Positions 45,536 to 57,132 are shown, numbered from the stretch's first letter. The stretch: 64,000 nucleotides of DNA from Persicaria tinctoria (GCA_037127255.1 JBANSL010000012.1:19168615-19232614); one strand, 5' to 3'. The notes: generated by a model from the sequence alone, not told the origin. Numbers and translations are program-made.

Positions 45536-47340
45536 TGACAGGCCTAAAGTCGTTATGCCAAATCAAAGTAAATTCCTAAGATGCAAACTATAACAAGTAT
45601 AGTAGGTAAGTTAGGGTCGAACCCACAGGGAAACAGAATCAATTGTAAGAGCAAGTATTATTACCCAAAAGTAACCAATTCAAGGGGGAGTTTTGTGTGT
45701 AAACAATAGTGACAGAACAAGTTGCAATAAGAGGTTGCGAATATATGATGGAAAAGTATCACACCAGGTAATTATCCGCACAACAATTGAGATGGTTCAT
45801 CATCGCATTCTATGAGTCTCAAGTTCTAATGTCCAGTAATTGTTCTCAATTCAGATCGTGTAATAGCTTTTAGTCCTACCAGTCCTAAAAGCACTTATCA
45901 CCAAATTACAAGGGAAAACCTTCACCGAATAATAAAGCGATAGCATTCAAACATGAATTATAATGAGATACAAGCGATTCTAACAACCCGTTAAAATAGC
46001 CTGTAATCGAATCTCCTTCACAATCTACTACAAGCAACCTGCGTATGACGATTGGGTTTGCTACAATGAATCTACAACCCCAAACCTGGAATTGGAGACC
46101 CTAGCAATATGACTAGTATCGATAAACCTAGGTGATCAATCCAGATTAACCAATAATAAGCAATCAAGCAATAAGCTCAGGAGATCGAAACAATTAACAA
46201 AGGACGAACAAGAGTAGAATACTCACAACCAAATCAATCGAAGGCTTCAAGGAACCAAGTGCAACAACGGAGAGTTAGTTCTCCATAGGGTTTGTGAGAT
46301 GAAGAAAAGGAAACTACGTCTCTGGAAAATAACCTAATAATCTCTAAAACTTTCGTTCGGAAATAATATATATCCTACTTAAAGGGTTTAAAATCCCGTA
46401 AAAATATAATATTAAAACTAATAAGATCGGGAAAAATCGGATAAGAATCCGTCTCCAGGGACTGACGCGGGCGCGTCAGTAGCAGCGCGGGCGCGCCAGT
46501 GTCTCATCTTGCTACTTCCATCTGGTGCCTCGACGCGGGCACTTCCTCCTAGCGGCGTGGGCGCGCCAGTTGCAGCGTGGGCGCGCCAGTTGCAGCGTGG
46601 GCGCGCCAGTTGCAGCGTGGGCGCGCCAGTAGCAGCGTGGGCGCGCCAGTAGCAGCGCGGCCGCTCCAAGGTCACCAGCTTCCAGCTGCTTCCGAACTTC
46701 TTCACTTCAACTCTTCTGTAACTTGCATGATCCTATGATTTCTTCAACTTCTTCAACAGGTTCCGAATCACCAAGTTCATACAAATATCTCTCACAATGA
46801 CATGTAAATGATGACAAAAACTACTAAATGCGCTATAGAATATATCGCATGTCAACTTACTAAGAAAAGAACCTAATATATGGCCTTCTTGTGTCGGCCA
46901 AACCCTAGTATAAAAGTTTCCATAAGATAGAATTTGGCTGAATGCGCAAATCCGAAAATAGGGAGACCGACGGGCGTCGCTAATGCAGCTTTGACAACAT
47001 TGACAGACTGAATATGTAATGCACTTAGCTTTTGTTCTCATGCTCCTTAGCTTCAAACTATAAAGATGGGATTTCTCCATGTTCTTCATTTCAGCTTTTG
47101 TTCTCGTGCTCCTTAGCTTCCCAATTCGACTTATAACCTTCATTGGCTTGTTTCATGCTCTTCCATAGCTTGTCCCTTGAATCTTTTTAACTTCATTTGC
47201 TCATGATTTCTCCACCTTTGAAGCTCGGGTCTTGTAATCTACAAATAAACACTAAAAACAGTAGATTCCGAACTTCGAATACCAAATGATCAAGAATTCA
47301 AATAAGCTTATTAAACATGCAATATAGAGACTCTAATGCA
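45536..47340 (-). mobile_element. LTR related to element 1 (solo or truncated)
   Basis: Begins TGACAGGCCTAAAG and shares with the element 1 LTR the block ACAAGTATAGTAGGTAAG plus CCCACAGGGAAA, an AGTCCTACCAGTCCTAAAAG block, and the closing layout before ATGCAATAT. It ends near CTAATGCA. No partner LTR, primer site or target-site duplication is visible, so it is a remnant. The right side joins L1 no. 3. Confidence 0.65.
46461..46665. repeat. GC-rich tandem repeat, 20 bp unit GCGCGCCAGTTGCAGCGTGG
   Basis: About five consecutive copies at 46553-46661, with two further diverged units at 46463-46500, inside the LTR at 45536-47340. Strikingly GC-rich against its AT-rich surroundings; each unit holds GGCGCGCC. 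Confidence 0.93.
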
Positions 47341-50098
47341 CCTAAGACCACCTATAATGCCTATACAAAATATGAATTATCACCATGTTCGGATGGTATG
47401 ACTGTTGAATTTTACCAGCACTACTGGGATCTGGTAGGACCATCAATTATAAAAGTTATCAAAGGCTTCTTCCATTATGGACGGATACTTAGACAAATAA
47501 ACCAAACATTTATTATCCTAATTCCAAAATGTGATGACCCGAGAACAACAAATAACTACAAACCAATCAGTCTATGCATGACCATTTATAAGACCATTGC
47601 GAAAATACTGGCGGATAGAATTAAGCCCTTGTTGAGCAAAATTATCCACCCATTGCAAGGAGCTTTTATTACCGATATAGCAATTCAAGACAATGTGCTA
47701 ATCGCTAATAAGATTTTTCATACCTTTCGAAGCAAGAAAGGTCGAGAAGGATGGATTGCAATTAAATTAGAGACGGAAAGGTTTGTGTTCTGTAGGAAAT
47801 TTTATGGTTGGATTAAGGAATACATCCAAACTGTATCGTTCTCCGTTTTGGTAAACGACGACCGACTAAAACGTTCCAGCCTCTAGGAGGCTTGAGACAA
47901 GGTGACCCAATATCCCCGTACCTATTCATCATAGGTGCATGAATGCTAGCCAGGAGAGTCCAATATCAATGTGACCAAACTAGAAACTCTACTAGATTCA
48001 AGATATCTGGAAATGCTGATCATGTTCCCTTCCTCCCCTTTGCCGACAATATAATGATATTTTCCAAAGCGACAACGACAACATGCTCAACAATGAAAAA
48101 GAGTCTGGACGAGTATTGTGAGATCTCTGACCAAAAAATAAATTTCCAAAAATCTGCCTTTCAGGTTACTAGTGGGATCTCAAATGAGCGAAAACAACAA
48201 CTTCAGTACTGCCTGCAAATTTCGAACCAAGCCTCTCTAGAAAAATACCTTGGCCACCCTATCATAAATGGCAGAGTGGCTAAGGAGACTTTTGGTGAGA
48301 TTCTCGGGAAAATAAAGAACCAATTAACAAAATGGAGAGGAAATGAACTATTCTAACAAGGAAGATCGATTCTAGTCAAAGCAAATTTGGCTGCCAAACC
48401 AAATTACTTGATGCGAAATTTCATGCTTCCTGCAAGCATACATTCAGAGCTTGACATAATTAATAGATGTTTCTTCTGGAATATGGACTTGAGGTAAAAG
48501 CCTTTAATTGGTTGGGAAAAAGTTTGCAGAGCAAAAATGAAGGCGGATTAGGTATAAACTATAATCAAAACAAAAGATATGGACAAGGCCCTTCAAATGA
48601 AATTATTATGGAAAATTCTAGCTGAGCCTCATAATGGATGGATGAAAATTATAAGAGAAAAATATCTTAAAGATGACAAAATTTGAGATTACAAAAAGAA
48701 GAAAAACACTTCATGTAAATGGGCTAAATTGATGGAATTAAAAGACGAATTCTTTCAATGGCTGATATGAAAAATTGGCAACGGAAAAACGATTATATTT
48801 TGAAAGGAAAAATGGCTATACAATGAGAATTGCCTTCAAGAAATCCGACTTTATGACCAAATAGAAGAATCCGAAACAACTGACTAGTTTATATAAAACC
48901 AGACAAAACTTAGAATGAAGAAAGATTAAAAGAAAACCTCCCGATGAATCTTATAGACGAGACCCTAAGAAACCATATCCCTAAAACAGAGATTGAAGAT
49001 AGATTATATTGGAAAGCTAGTATAAATGGATGTTACAACAGCTAGCGCTTTGAAACATATCACAAAAGCAAGAAGAGCTAGCTGCGACCCATTAGAGTGG
49101 ATATGGAAGATTGACTGTCCGCTGAAAATTAAAACCTTTCTTTGGAAAAATATCCTCAATATATAAAACCCTAAAAAAATGAGACTCAAAAACAAAGGAA
49201 TTGATGTCCCTCTAGACTGCCCCCTCTGCACCCATTGCGAAGAAGACACAACCCACTTATTCACGACATGCCAGACATTTCTTATTCTAATCGGAAGAAT
49301 GGACAAGTAGATTGAAAGAATAATACGAAACAACGACAAAACTAACAAGACCTACAAGATGATAAGTATTGAAATGTTTTTCCAACTATCTGTTACTCAG
49401 AAAACGATACTAGCATTTTCTTTATGGGGGTTCTGGTCTATGAGGAATAAATTTCTTTTTTGAAAATCATAATTTTAGAAGTATGGAACAATGGATTAAG
49501 ATCATTACACAATATAGGTTATCTTGGAAAGAAGCTCTAGAATATGATCAAGAGAACGATGAAGCTATATCTATACATCACAAACCTCAAAACCTATCGA
49601 GACGCCAGAGAAAAGTTAAATGGAAGAAACAGTCCTAGGGATTCATGAAGCTAAGTTTTGATGGAGCCAAGACCACGTCTGGTCAAACTGCTGCTGGTTT
49701 TGTTATCCGCAATAGCCGTGGTTCGCAAGGACTTGGAATCGCTTTTTCGATCCAAGCTGAGTGTCTCGGCCTTCACGCCGGCCTTCTGACTGTTGTGAGG
49801 ATGGGCTTCTCTCACCTCGAGGTGGAAAGAGATTGTCTGACCATTGTCAACGCCCTGCAAGGGATCGGTACTTGCCCGTGGACTATTGAGATGGTGATCT
49901 CCGACGTTCTCGGCCTCTTGAAATCCTTCGAGGTCATCGATTTCTCCCACATGTTATGGGAAGGCAATCAGATTATTGACAGATTGACACACGCTGGTTT
50001 GATCTCCTCTTTCTCTGTTGAGCGGTGCCCATTTGAGATTGAGGATCTCTCCCATAAGGACGCTATTGGGCAATGCATGTGATTCGACCGAGGTTGAC
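47341..50098 (+). mobile_element. L1 LINE no. 3: reverse transcriptase, zinc-finger and RNase H, truncated and decayed
   Basis: Reading starts inside the reverse transcriptase: CSDGMTVEFYQHYWDLVGPS, YKPISLCMTIYKTIAKILAD and AIQDNVLIANKIFHTFRSKK. The catalytic motif is FADN at 48039-48050 instead of FADD or YADD. LEKYLGHPIINGRV follows, then a zinc-finger region (WIWKIDCPLKIKTFLWK, CPLCTHCEEDTTHLFTTC near 49080-49275) and an RNase H-like domain at 49645-50082 (KLSFDGAK, AGFVIRNSRGS, AECLGLHAGLL, MLWEGNQIIDRLTHAG). Many stops and frameshifts separate these blocks. The 3' UTR continues after the nested TR-GAG element. Confidence 0.88.
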
Positions 50099-50103
50099 CA
50101 CCC

Positions 50104-50314
50104 TGTTAGGACCCTCGAGGTCTGACCATGGCGATCGATGATGAATAAGAAGAGAGAGATCAGAGGGAGAGTGAGAGGTAGAAGGAGAAGATAGAGATGT
50201 CTTTGGAATTGATTCATGGATAACCTGTACATACAACCCTATGGATACTTATACCACAATACCCTCACTTTCTACTATTTACAATACTCACCCTTATATA
50301 TCTCAATCCTAACA
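50104..50314 (-). repeat. TR-GAG element left LTR (3' LTR)
   Basis: 211 bp with TG...CA ends. Confidence 0.92.
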
Positions 50315-50976
50315 TTACTCCCCTCTTATAAAGCTTTGTCCTCAAAGCTTATTAGAGGTTAACCACTAATACTAATGAAAAGAGCGACCAGATCATTACA
50401 ATGCATCCCAATTGTTGGTGTCTTTCCATGAAATGAATGCCCAAGCTGCTGCAAATTGCTCTCATACTCTATGTTGACTCACTTTGGTGATCCAATTAAC
50501 TAGAAGCCTAGTACCAATAATTGCAAAATAGGTGGTGTAATTTGGAATTGATCCACCGTCAGTCTTTGGTCCTTGTATCCCCTCTTGCTTAACACTCTCA
50601 GGAAAAGAGCTTGCAGGTCCTTGTATCCCCTCTTGCAGGTACTTAGCAGTTTAGCAAAACAATATGACCTCACACCAAATAGGATTCCCATTATACATGA
50701 ACCCTCCTTTTATGACAGCACCTTATTCAAGGCAGCAAAATTCACAAAATTCAATAGCCAATTCAGTAGCTAATCCCAAGCACAAGTCAATTGTCTCAGT
50801 TACCTGCAAGTTTCTAGGCAGCCCTTGATACTGACTTCTTGATAAGATGACTTCAACACCATGCTCATTCAGCTATGACAGTAGGAATAAGATAAGTTGT
50901 TGTGCTTGTAATCACTTCCCAAATAGCATTCAAACTAACCACCGAGATTATCTCACCACACATGAGTATATGCAAT
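50315..50976 (-). other. TR-GAG 3' non-coding region
   Basis: No open frame of note between gag and the 3' LTR. A duplicated CCTTGTATCCCCTCTTGC block lies at 50570-50637. Confidence 0.55.
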
Positions 50977-52113
50977 TTATCCGCTCGGATAAAAAATCAG
51001 AATACAAATTAAGATCCCATGTGCCTTGATCGAATTAGAAGTGGCTCCTCTATCAATGGGCAATGATTTCAGACCATTCCTTATAAGCTTGAGATCAAGA
51101 ATCAACCCAAACACCTCATTTCCATACCCCATGTCTTGAACAACATCCAAACAATATTGACTAATACAGCCTCCTGGATCGAAAATGATGGAACGGAAAC
51201 TGCTCAAGCCCTCTACCAGTGCCAGCACTAATTCAGTACTCATACAAATTTTCCCATCGACTAGTGCATTGGACACTTTATTCCTTCTACTAGCCATTTT
51301 CCCAAACACCTTGTGTGCACTATTGAAATACTCAGTTGAATTCCACAAAGAAACATGCTTGTCCAATTTTTTAGAATTAGCTATCCTAATTCCAATCCAT
51401 TCAATCAACAGATTAACAAATTCAGCCAACGCGTTTTCAGAATTCATAACCTTGTCGGGCTTGAGATTTACCTCAGAACTGTCGGTTGTGACTGGGGGCT
51501 CTTCAAGGCCATTTTTGCTCTCCGGGACTGAAGGTTTCTGCAACCCTTCTGCACTTGAAGACTCAGTCTTAACCGAAATCTTTTCGAAATTTAACCAGCT
51601 TGATGCAGTGATTTCTTGGACCTGTGTTAACAATGTCGCCTCTTCTTCGGCTAGTTCAGACTCCAAATCCCCAAGAACACCATTCGCAAGCACCTCGGAG
51701 TCTTGATCGACACTCTCTTGAACTGTTTGCCCCTCTACACGAACGTCAATTGCCATCTCCGTTGAGTTAGGGGTTTTCATTTCCATCAGAGCAGAGATCG
51801 ATGAAATTGGCTTCGGATTCGTCTGCGGCGCCCGTTCTTGAGTTACTAGCGTTGGTGTCGGACCTCTATCTTGAATTGATTTGTTGTGGAGCTTAGCCAA
51901 TTCAATGGCAACCACCAATTCTTTAGGCCTGCCCAATTTTACTAGGGATTTGATTTCCCAGTTTAGGTCGTTGATATAGCATGATATGAAGTACGACTTT
52001 GGCAAATACGGATTGTAGAACAACAACCCTGATCGGACTTGCTCAAACTGCTCATTGTACTCCTCAAGGCCATCCCCTTGGTTGAGATTGTTGAATTCTT
52101 CAAGAATCTCCAT
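50977..52113 (-). CDS. Gag-like protein of the TR-GAG element
   Basis: From the Met at 52113 (MEILEEFNNLNQGDG) the frame is open for 378 codons. The first ~85 residues match the C-terminal half of a Ty3/gypsy retrotransposon gag domain: GLEEYNEQFEQVRSGLL, LPKSYFISCYINDLNWEI and ELAKLHNKS. The N-terminal half of that domain is missing; the primer-binding site lies immediately upstream. The remainder is acidic and Ser/Thr-rich, with no zinc knuckle and no known motif. The frame extends upstream through the primer site into the LTR, but that part is unlikely to be translated, so this start is preferred. Such gag-only elements depend on a full element for pol. The open frame suggests either youth or selection. 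Confidence 0.7.
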   Translation of the reverse strand: MEILEEFNNLNQGDGLEEYNEQFEQVRSGLLFYNPYLPKSYFISCYINDLNWEIKSLVKLGRPKELVVAIELAKLHNKSIQDRGPTPTLVTQERAPQTNPKPISSISALMEMKTPNSTEMAIDVRVEGQTVQESVDQDSEVLANGVLGDLESELAEEEATLLTQVQEITASSWLNFEKISVKTESSSAEGLQKPSVPESKNGLEEPPVTTDSSEVNLKPDKVMNSENALAEFVNLLIEWIGIRIANSKKLDKHVSLWNSTEYFNSAHKVFGKMASRRNKVSNALVDGKICMSTELVLALVEGLSSFRSIIFDPGGCISQYCLDVVQDMGYGNEVFGLILDLKLIRNGLKSLPIDRGATSNSIKAHGILICILIFYPSG

Positions 52114-52174
52114 AGCTCGTTTCTTGGTTGCGATTGTGTTCAGTCGGTGCCTTCGGCACTTCCCGAGGACGACT

Positions 52175-52187
52175 GGCTCTGATACCA
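52175..52187 (-). promoter_or_regulatory. TR-GAG primer-binding site (initiator tRNA-Met)
   Basis: TGGTATCAGAGCC on the minus strand, three bases inside the LTR end. Confidence 0.92.
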
Positions 52188-52190
52188 ATT

Positions 52191-52402
52191 TGTTAGGACC
52201 CTCGAGGTCCGACCATGGCGATCGATCGTGAATAAGAAGAGAGAGATCAGAGGGAGAGCGAGAGGAAGAAGGAGAAGATAGAACTGTCTTTAGAATTGAT
52301 TCATGGATAACCTGTACATACAACTCTATGGATACATATACCACAATACCCTCACTTTCTACTATTTACAATACTCACCCCCTATATATCTCAATCCTAA
52401 CA
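52191..52402 (-). repeat. TR-GAG element right LTR (5' LTR)
   Basis: 212 bp, similar to the left repeat. Confidence 0.92.
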
Positions 52403-52460
52403 CACCCCTAAACCTTCTCCATGTATCAAAAAAAAATAAAAATAAAAACAAACAAACAAA
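52403..52460 (+). mobile_element. L1 LINE no. 3, end of 3' UTR and poly(A)
   Basis: After the CACCC duplication the L1 3' UTR continues CTAAACCTTCTCCATGTATC and ends in an A-rich tail to about 52460. Confidence 0.75.
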
Positions 52461-53061
52461 CTCTGTCAGTAAAGTAGACAATTCTCACACATAAAACTTG
52501 TTATGTTATTATGATGTCTTGTCGCTTAGGATAAATTTTAAGTTAATACTGAGTAACTCGATCTCAATCAGCTAGAATCGCATTCCTACAAAACTTGTTA
52601 TATTAATTGGTTTTAAGACCCGTTTCAATATTTTTCCCCTAAGTTTATAGATCAGCCCCATCATAAATTTTGTAGTCATATAAACTTTTTGATGTGTTTT
52701 GATAGTATGATTTACCCTTAATTGTGTGTTCTGACATGTATACCCTTCATGATATATTGTAACATAATATCTCACCATTACTACTATACAATCAGTGAAT
52801 AGTATAGCAATATTAATTGCATCGTACTCCCTATTATGTAATACCAAGTTTTTTGTTTTGTTTTTTAATTATATTGTCTAACACGTCTTGTAACATTGTA
52901 CGTCTCACACCACATTGTAACACAATATCGATCGATCTCATAGTTATTAATTATAATTAACTCAATATACTATATCTTAGAAAAATTACATTATTTTAAC
53001 ACAATATCTCGCCATTATTCTAACACAATACTGAGTATATATATCTTAATAATAATACATC
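52461..53061. other. AT-rich DNA, left half of a possible inverted-repeat element
   Basis: ATTGTAACATAATATCTCA near 52757 has an inverted counterpart near 53965, on the other side of the TRIM. This suggests a decayed MITE into which the TRIM inserted. No gene. Confidence 0.45.
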
Positions 53062-53793
53062 TGTCAAAGTCCGACTCGGACCGATGACTGGGGGTCCTGT
53101 ACACGGGCGCACATGCGCTTGTAGCCTAGCACTAGCACACAAGCCGAGTGGAGTTCTATTCTAAAACCAATTGACAATAGAAGAAGTAGTCCACCGACTC
53201 ATATACGACCATCTAGTTGAGATTTGGACAACTGGCTAATCCATACCAGGATCGACACGGGCCGTTAGGCTAATCGCTCTGATACCATGTCAAAGTCCGA
53301 CTCGGACCGATGACTGGGGTCGTGTGCACGGGTGCGCCCCTGCGCTAATAGCCTAGCACATAAGTCGAGCGTGGTTCCATCTTAAAACCAATTGGCGATG
53401 AGAGGAGTAGCTCTTCAACTATAACCGATGTTGGACAAACACATTCCACCCCTCAAGTGCAACAACATTTTTTAGCCAAGTTGCACTTGCCACATGCGCT
53501 TAAATGGGAACCAATGCCCGCGGCATGTCAACAAGGCCAGCAATCTTACTAATCCGAAACCCAGACCGCAACTAGCCGAGCCCGGCTCTGATACCATGTC
53601 TAACTCCGACTCGGACCGATGACTGGGGGTCGTGTGCACGGGCGCACATGCGCTAGTAGCCTAGCACACAAGCCGAGTGGGGTTCCATTCTAAAACCAAT
53701 TGACAATAGAAAGAGTAGTCCACCGACTCATATACTATGGCTTGTTATGTTCAACTTTCGATGTGGGACACTTTATCCTTTCACATCTTAACA
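53062..53793 (-). mobile_element. TRIM with three LTR copies
   Basis: LTR-like copies begin TGTCAAAGTCCGACTCGG at 53062 and 53288, and TGTCTAACTCCGACTCGG at 53597. The second and third are each preceded directly by GCTCTGATACCA, the inverted initiator-tRNA-Met primer site (53276-53287 and 53585-53596). ACATC flanks the whole (53057-53061 and 53794-53798). Only the third copy (53597-53793, 197 bp) is complete; the first loses its end after GACTCATATAC and the second diverges near 53430. No coding content, as expected for a terminal-repeat retrotransposon in miniature. Confidence 0.9.
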
Positions 53794-54030
53794 ACATCTA
53801 TGTAAATATATAGGATTAGACCATATATTTAGATATTATGTATGTTGCAATAAAGGTGATATATTGTGTTACAATAACAGCGAGATATTATTAAACGCTG
53901 AAATATTATCTTACAAATTAATAATGTTAATCATATGCGTGTGCTTTATTATTGAGATATTATGTTACAATAAATGTAAGATATTGCTATACACGAAAAT
54001 ATTATGTTACCATTATACCATAATGACGTT
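53794..54030. other. AT-rich DNA, right half of the possible inverted-repeat element
   Basis: Continuation of 52461-53061 after the TRIM. No gene. Confidence 0.45.
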
Positions 54031-54044
54031 AATTGATGCTAGTT

Positions 54045-55448
54045 TTTTTTTTTTTTTTTGAAGCAAGATAAGAATTCGGTTCACTGGACAAGCCTAGAGA
54101 AACCGAGAGACCGAACAAGTCGGTAGATGGACTAACCATCATGTACAACTAAAAGAAAAAAACAGAAGCAAATGACAAGTAAAATAATAAAATAAACGTA
54201 CAAGCCATCCTACACCGAAATTATAAGTCAGAGGCAAACGAAATGATCCGTAAACCCGACTCGAGGCCAAACCATTGTCCATTAAAGCTCCGAAACCATC
54301 CCAAACCCTCAAAGACGATAACAAGATCGTAAGCGACTACTAGGTAGTCAAAATAGAGGCGGATGAAATGGGTCAAAGAAGAGAAAATGAACAACAATAA
54401 AACGACAAAGAGACGAAAGAACAGATTGAGATTGGAAACGAAGGTCAAAACAAAACTAGTATTGAAACAACAAATAGCAATAACCTTGACCTTAAATCCC
54501 GAACAAGATTATTCCAAGCATTCAAAATAAGTTCAAATCCGAACAATAGTCAGAGAGTAAATCCGAAAGACGAGCCGATGGAGCCACCGAGAACGAGGAC
54601 GGAGTCGTGCGTACACAACACTCAGCCCAAGTTCCCGGACAGAGGCGGAGAGCAGCTGGCCGAGACCAACACCAGCGGCTGAACCCATGGTGAAGAAAGG
54701 TTGCGAGAGCGAGGAGCGGAGGTAGACGCCACGGAGGACGGAAGCCCAGATCCGGGCAGAAAGGCTGGAGGGGCGTATGACGGCGGTGACCAAATCATCG
54801 GGTGAGAGGAGGCGGAGCCCAAGGAGTGCATCCCTCTCAAATTGGAGATTGGTGGCCCGGGAGAGAGATGGCGAAGCCCAAGGAGCGCAGGCCAGCGCTG
54901 AACAACGGCGACGGTAGGCTTGGATGTTGGCAGCGGGCCAGTAGCCATGGAAGGAAGATGGCGGTGGTGACCATTACAGGCCGATTGAGGGAGGAGATGG
55001 CGGTGAAAACCAAGGAGGGTTCAAACTCCAGAGGAGGACAATGGGGGACGGGTGTAGGAGGTGTCAAAGCCTCGGAAAAGCAGCATGGCGGGCTGGAAGA
55101 GGAGGTGGTGATTGTGGCAGCAACCGAGAGCAACGCGGCGGCGACGGAAACTAGGTCATGGAGGGTGGCGGCGGGCCAAAACGCTCTGTAAAGAGCTCCA
55201 AAGTTGTTTGTTTAATTGTTGGCATCAATAATCCTTTTAGGATTTGACTCCTCTCAGGTACTGTAGGGTGAAGTTCAACAAATCCTAACCATTAAAAGAT
55301 GAGTGTGTGATAAAGATTGCCCCCTCCTTTGGGGCCCATCCCAGCCAAATTTATTTTTTCTTTTTCTAAAAATAAAATCTGTGAGGAGAAAACTAACTTG
55401 ATGGTGCAATACTGCACCGAAATCAAACCCGTCCTTTTAAAACTAGCT
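54045..55448 (-). mobile_element. Poly(A) retroposon A, ~1.4 kb, no visible reverse transcriptase
   Basis: A T run at 54043-54059 is its poly(A) tail on the minus strand. AATTGATGCTAGTT flanks it (54031-54044 and 55449-55462), a 14 bp duplication typical of L1-type insertion. The last ~110 bp (CCATCTACCGACTTG, GGTCTCTCGG, GAATTCTTATCTTGCTTC) resemble the 3' ends of the retroposons at 57993, 58548 and 62141. The GC-rich body (54530-55190) contains short overlapping frames in several phases, none recognisable. The 5' end has GGTGCAGTATTGCACC, a perfect small palindrome. Probably mobilised by an L1 LINE. Confidence 0.8.
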
Positions 55449-55462
55449 AATTGATGCTAGTT

Positions 55463-55983
55463 AGCTTTATCGGGTATTGAATCTAAACTATTTTTTCCCC
55501 TTGTAATTATATTTTTCTTAAAAAATTATACCCACTTTTTATATTTATTATTTAAAGATATTTACTTTTTATATTTATAAATAAAAACAGGGCAATAACA
55601 GAGATAAAGAGGTATTGATAGAAATAATTCATTATGGGATGTTTAAACTAAAAAAATAATATTAAAAGGTTACTGATTCGATCTCCAATTCCCTCTTCTA
55701 TTTTATAGCTAACAATGTTATATATTATGTACATTACTTGCTTATAATATTTAGATCGGTTTCTCGATTGTGTCTTAAAGACATAGGATAAAGATACTTT
55801 ATTGGAAAAGAAAACCCTTAAAAAAATGGGTGAATCTCATAATTTAATTTGAAAATGGCTAAATATATCGGGTGTATCTAGGGGAAATATTTCTCAATTG
55901 GACTTATACCATTAGAACATATGATAGAAAAACTGTATTTAGATATATGTGCATGAATGTTTATACCTATCACATAAAATCTA
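55463..55983. other. Unassigned AT-rich DNA
   Basis: No gene or repeat recognised. Confidence 0.5.
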
Positions 55984-57045
55984 TATACATATACTAAAAC
56001 CGATGCATTGTTGCCTGCGTGGCGGTGCGTGAATGCATCCGCTTACGTGGCGGCACATGAGTGCACCTCACAAAACTTTCTCCCGTCAAAAAGGAAATCT
56101 AATAAAAATAATAAGATAGTTCTAATCTATATAATTAACAATAATTATTTTATTTTACCATTAACTCATATAAGTGAATAGATGGAATATCTTATAAAAG
56201 AGTAAATATTATATAAAGAAATAACTATATCAATATAATTAAATGCAATAATAGTAATAAATTTGGCATATACATATATACAAATTGTCATATAAGTGTA
56301 TCTTCATCTGGATTATAAATAATCTATCCAATGGACGATTTATATATATATTACACCATATGGACGGGACCTAAAAAGGGAATTAGGTTCACCCAATTGC
56401 CATATAGATGAATTTTATGGCGAGTCTTTAGAGTCTAGGCGGGTCTTGGTGACCTTGGAGGTCTTGGTGGAGGGGTGAGGTAAGGGGTTTAGGCGGGGGT
56501 CTAGGCGGTTGGTGCCTACGTGGCGGCACGTGAGTGCATCTGCATACGTGGCGACGCGTGAGTACATCTCGCAAAGCTTTCTCCCGTCAAAAAATAAATC
56601 TAATAAAAATAATTATTTTATTTTACCATTAACACATATAATTGGATAGATGGAATATCTTATAAAAGAGTAAATATTATATAAGGAAAAAACTATATCA
56701 ATATAATTAAACGTAGTAGTAGTAGTAATAATAAAACTAATTAATAAAACTAATTTTCATAGTCATACTTACCAAAGATATTAATAGATAAATATGTAAT
56801 ATTTAATAGGTGCTCTTTTATTTATTTTAGATTATTTATTGGTGAAAAGAATTATTTATATCAAAACCAATTATTTAATAATTGTTATTTTATGTCTATC
56901 TATATTATTTTTTGAGGCCAAAATAAATAGTTAAAATATTATATAGCCATATATGTCGTCACAATCCATCCATACATAGATATTTTAGTAAACAAATGTA
57001 ATAAATATATAGCACATATTTAATAAAAAAGAATTTTAAAATTTA

Positions 57046-57132
57046 ACGCATTCTCCGTACACGGGACGGGATCTTCACTAGTACATATATAAACAACTAG
57101 TGTATGCCCCGTCCCCTGCACAGGAATGTGTT
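57046..57132. repeat. Short inverted repeat inside the spacer
   Basis: GGGACGGGATCTTCACTAGT (57063-57082) and ACTAGTGTATGCCCCGTCCC (57096-57115) are inverted counterparts either side of ~13 bp, with flanking CGTACACGG/CTGCACAGG similarity. It looks like two element ends meeting head to head. Confidence 0.6.

Larger units (their letters stand above)
50104..52402 (-). mobile_element. TR-GAG-type miniature LTR retrotransposon
   Basis: Two ~211 bp terminal repeats (50104-50314, 52191-52402) run TGTTAGGACC to AATCCTAACA. CACCC flanks it (50099-50103 and 52403-52407). An initiator-tRNA-Met primer site lies beside the right repeat and a purine run (GAGGGGAG) beside the left on the minus strand. A single gag-like frame is the only coding content. 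The terminal repeats differ at roughly ten positions by eye. Confidence 0.92.

Noticed and set aside
46418..46705. A repetitive Ala/Arg-rich open frame
   Set aside because: It is a translation of the 20 bp GC-rich tandem array within an LTR.
45398..47340. A complete second element-1-type retrotransposon
   Set aside because: Only one LTR could be found; there is no primer site, second LTR or target-site duplication.
53062..53793. Three evenly repeated blocks that first looked like a satellite or CRISPR-like array
   Set aside because: Primer-binding sites, TG...CA ends and a single target-site duplication identify a TRIM; CRISPR arrays do not occur in plant nuclear DNA.
54533..55191. Overlapping frames of 86-129 codons on both strands
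   Set aside because: GC-rich DNA of retroposon A lacks stops in several phases; no frame has a recognisable domain.
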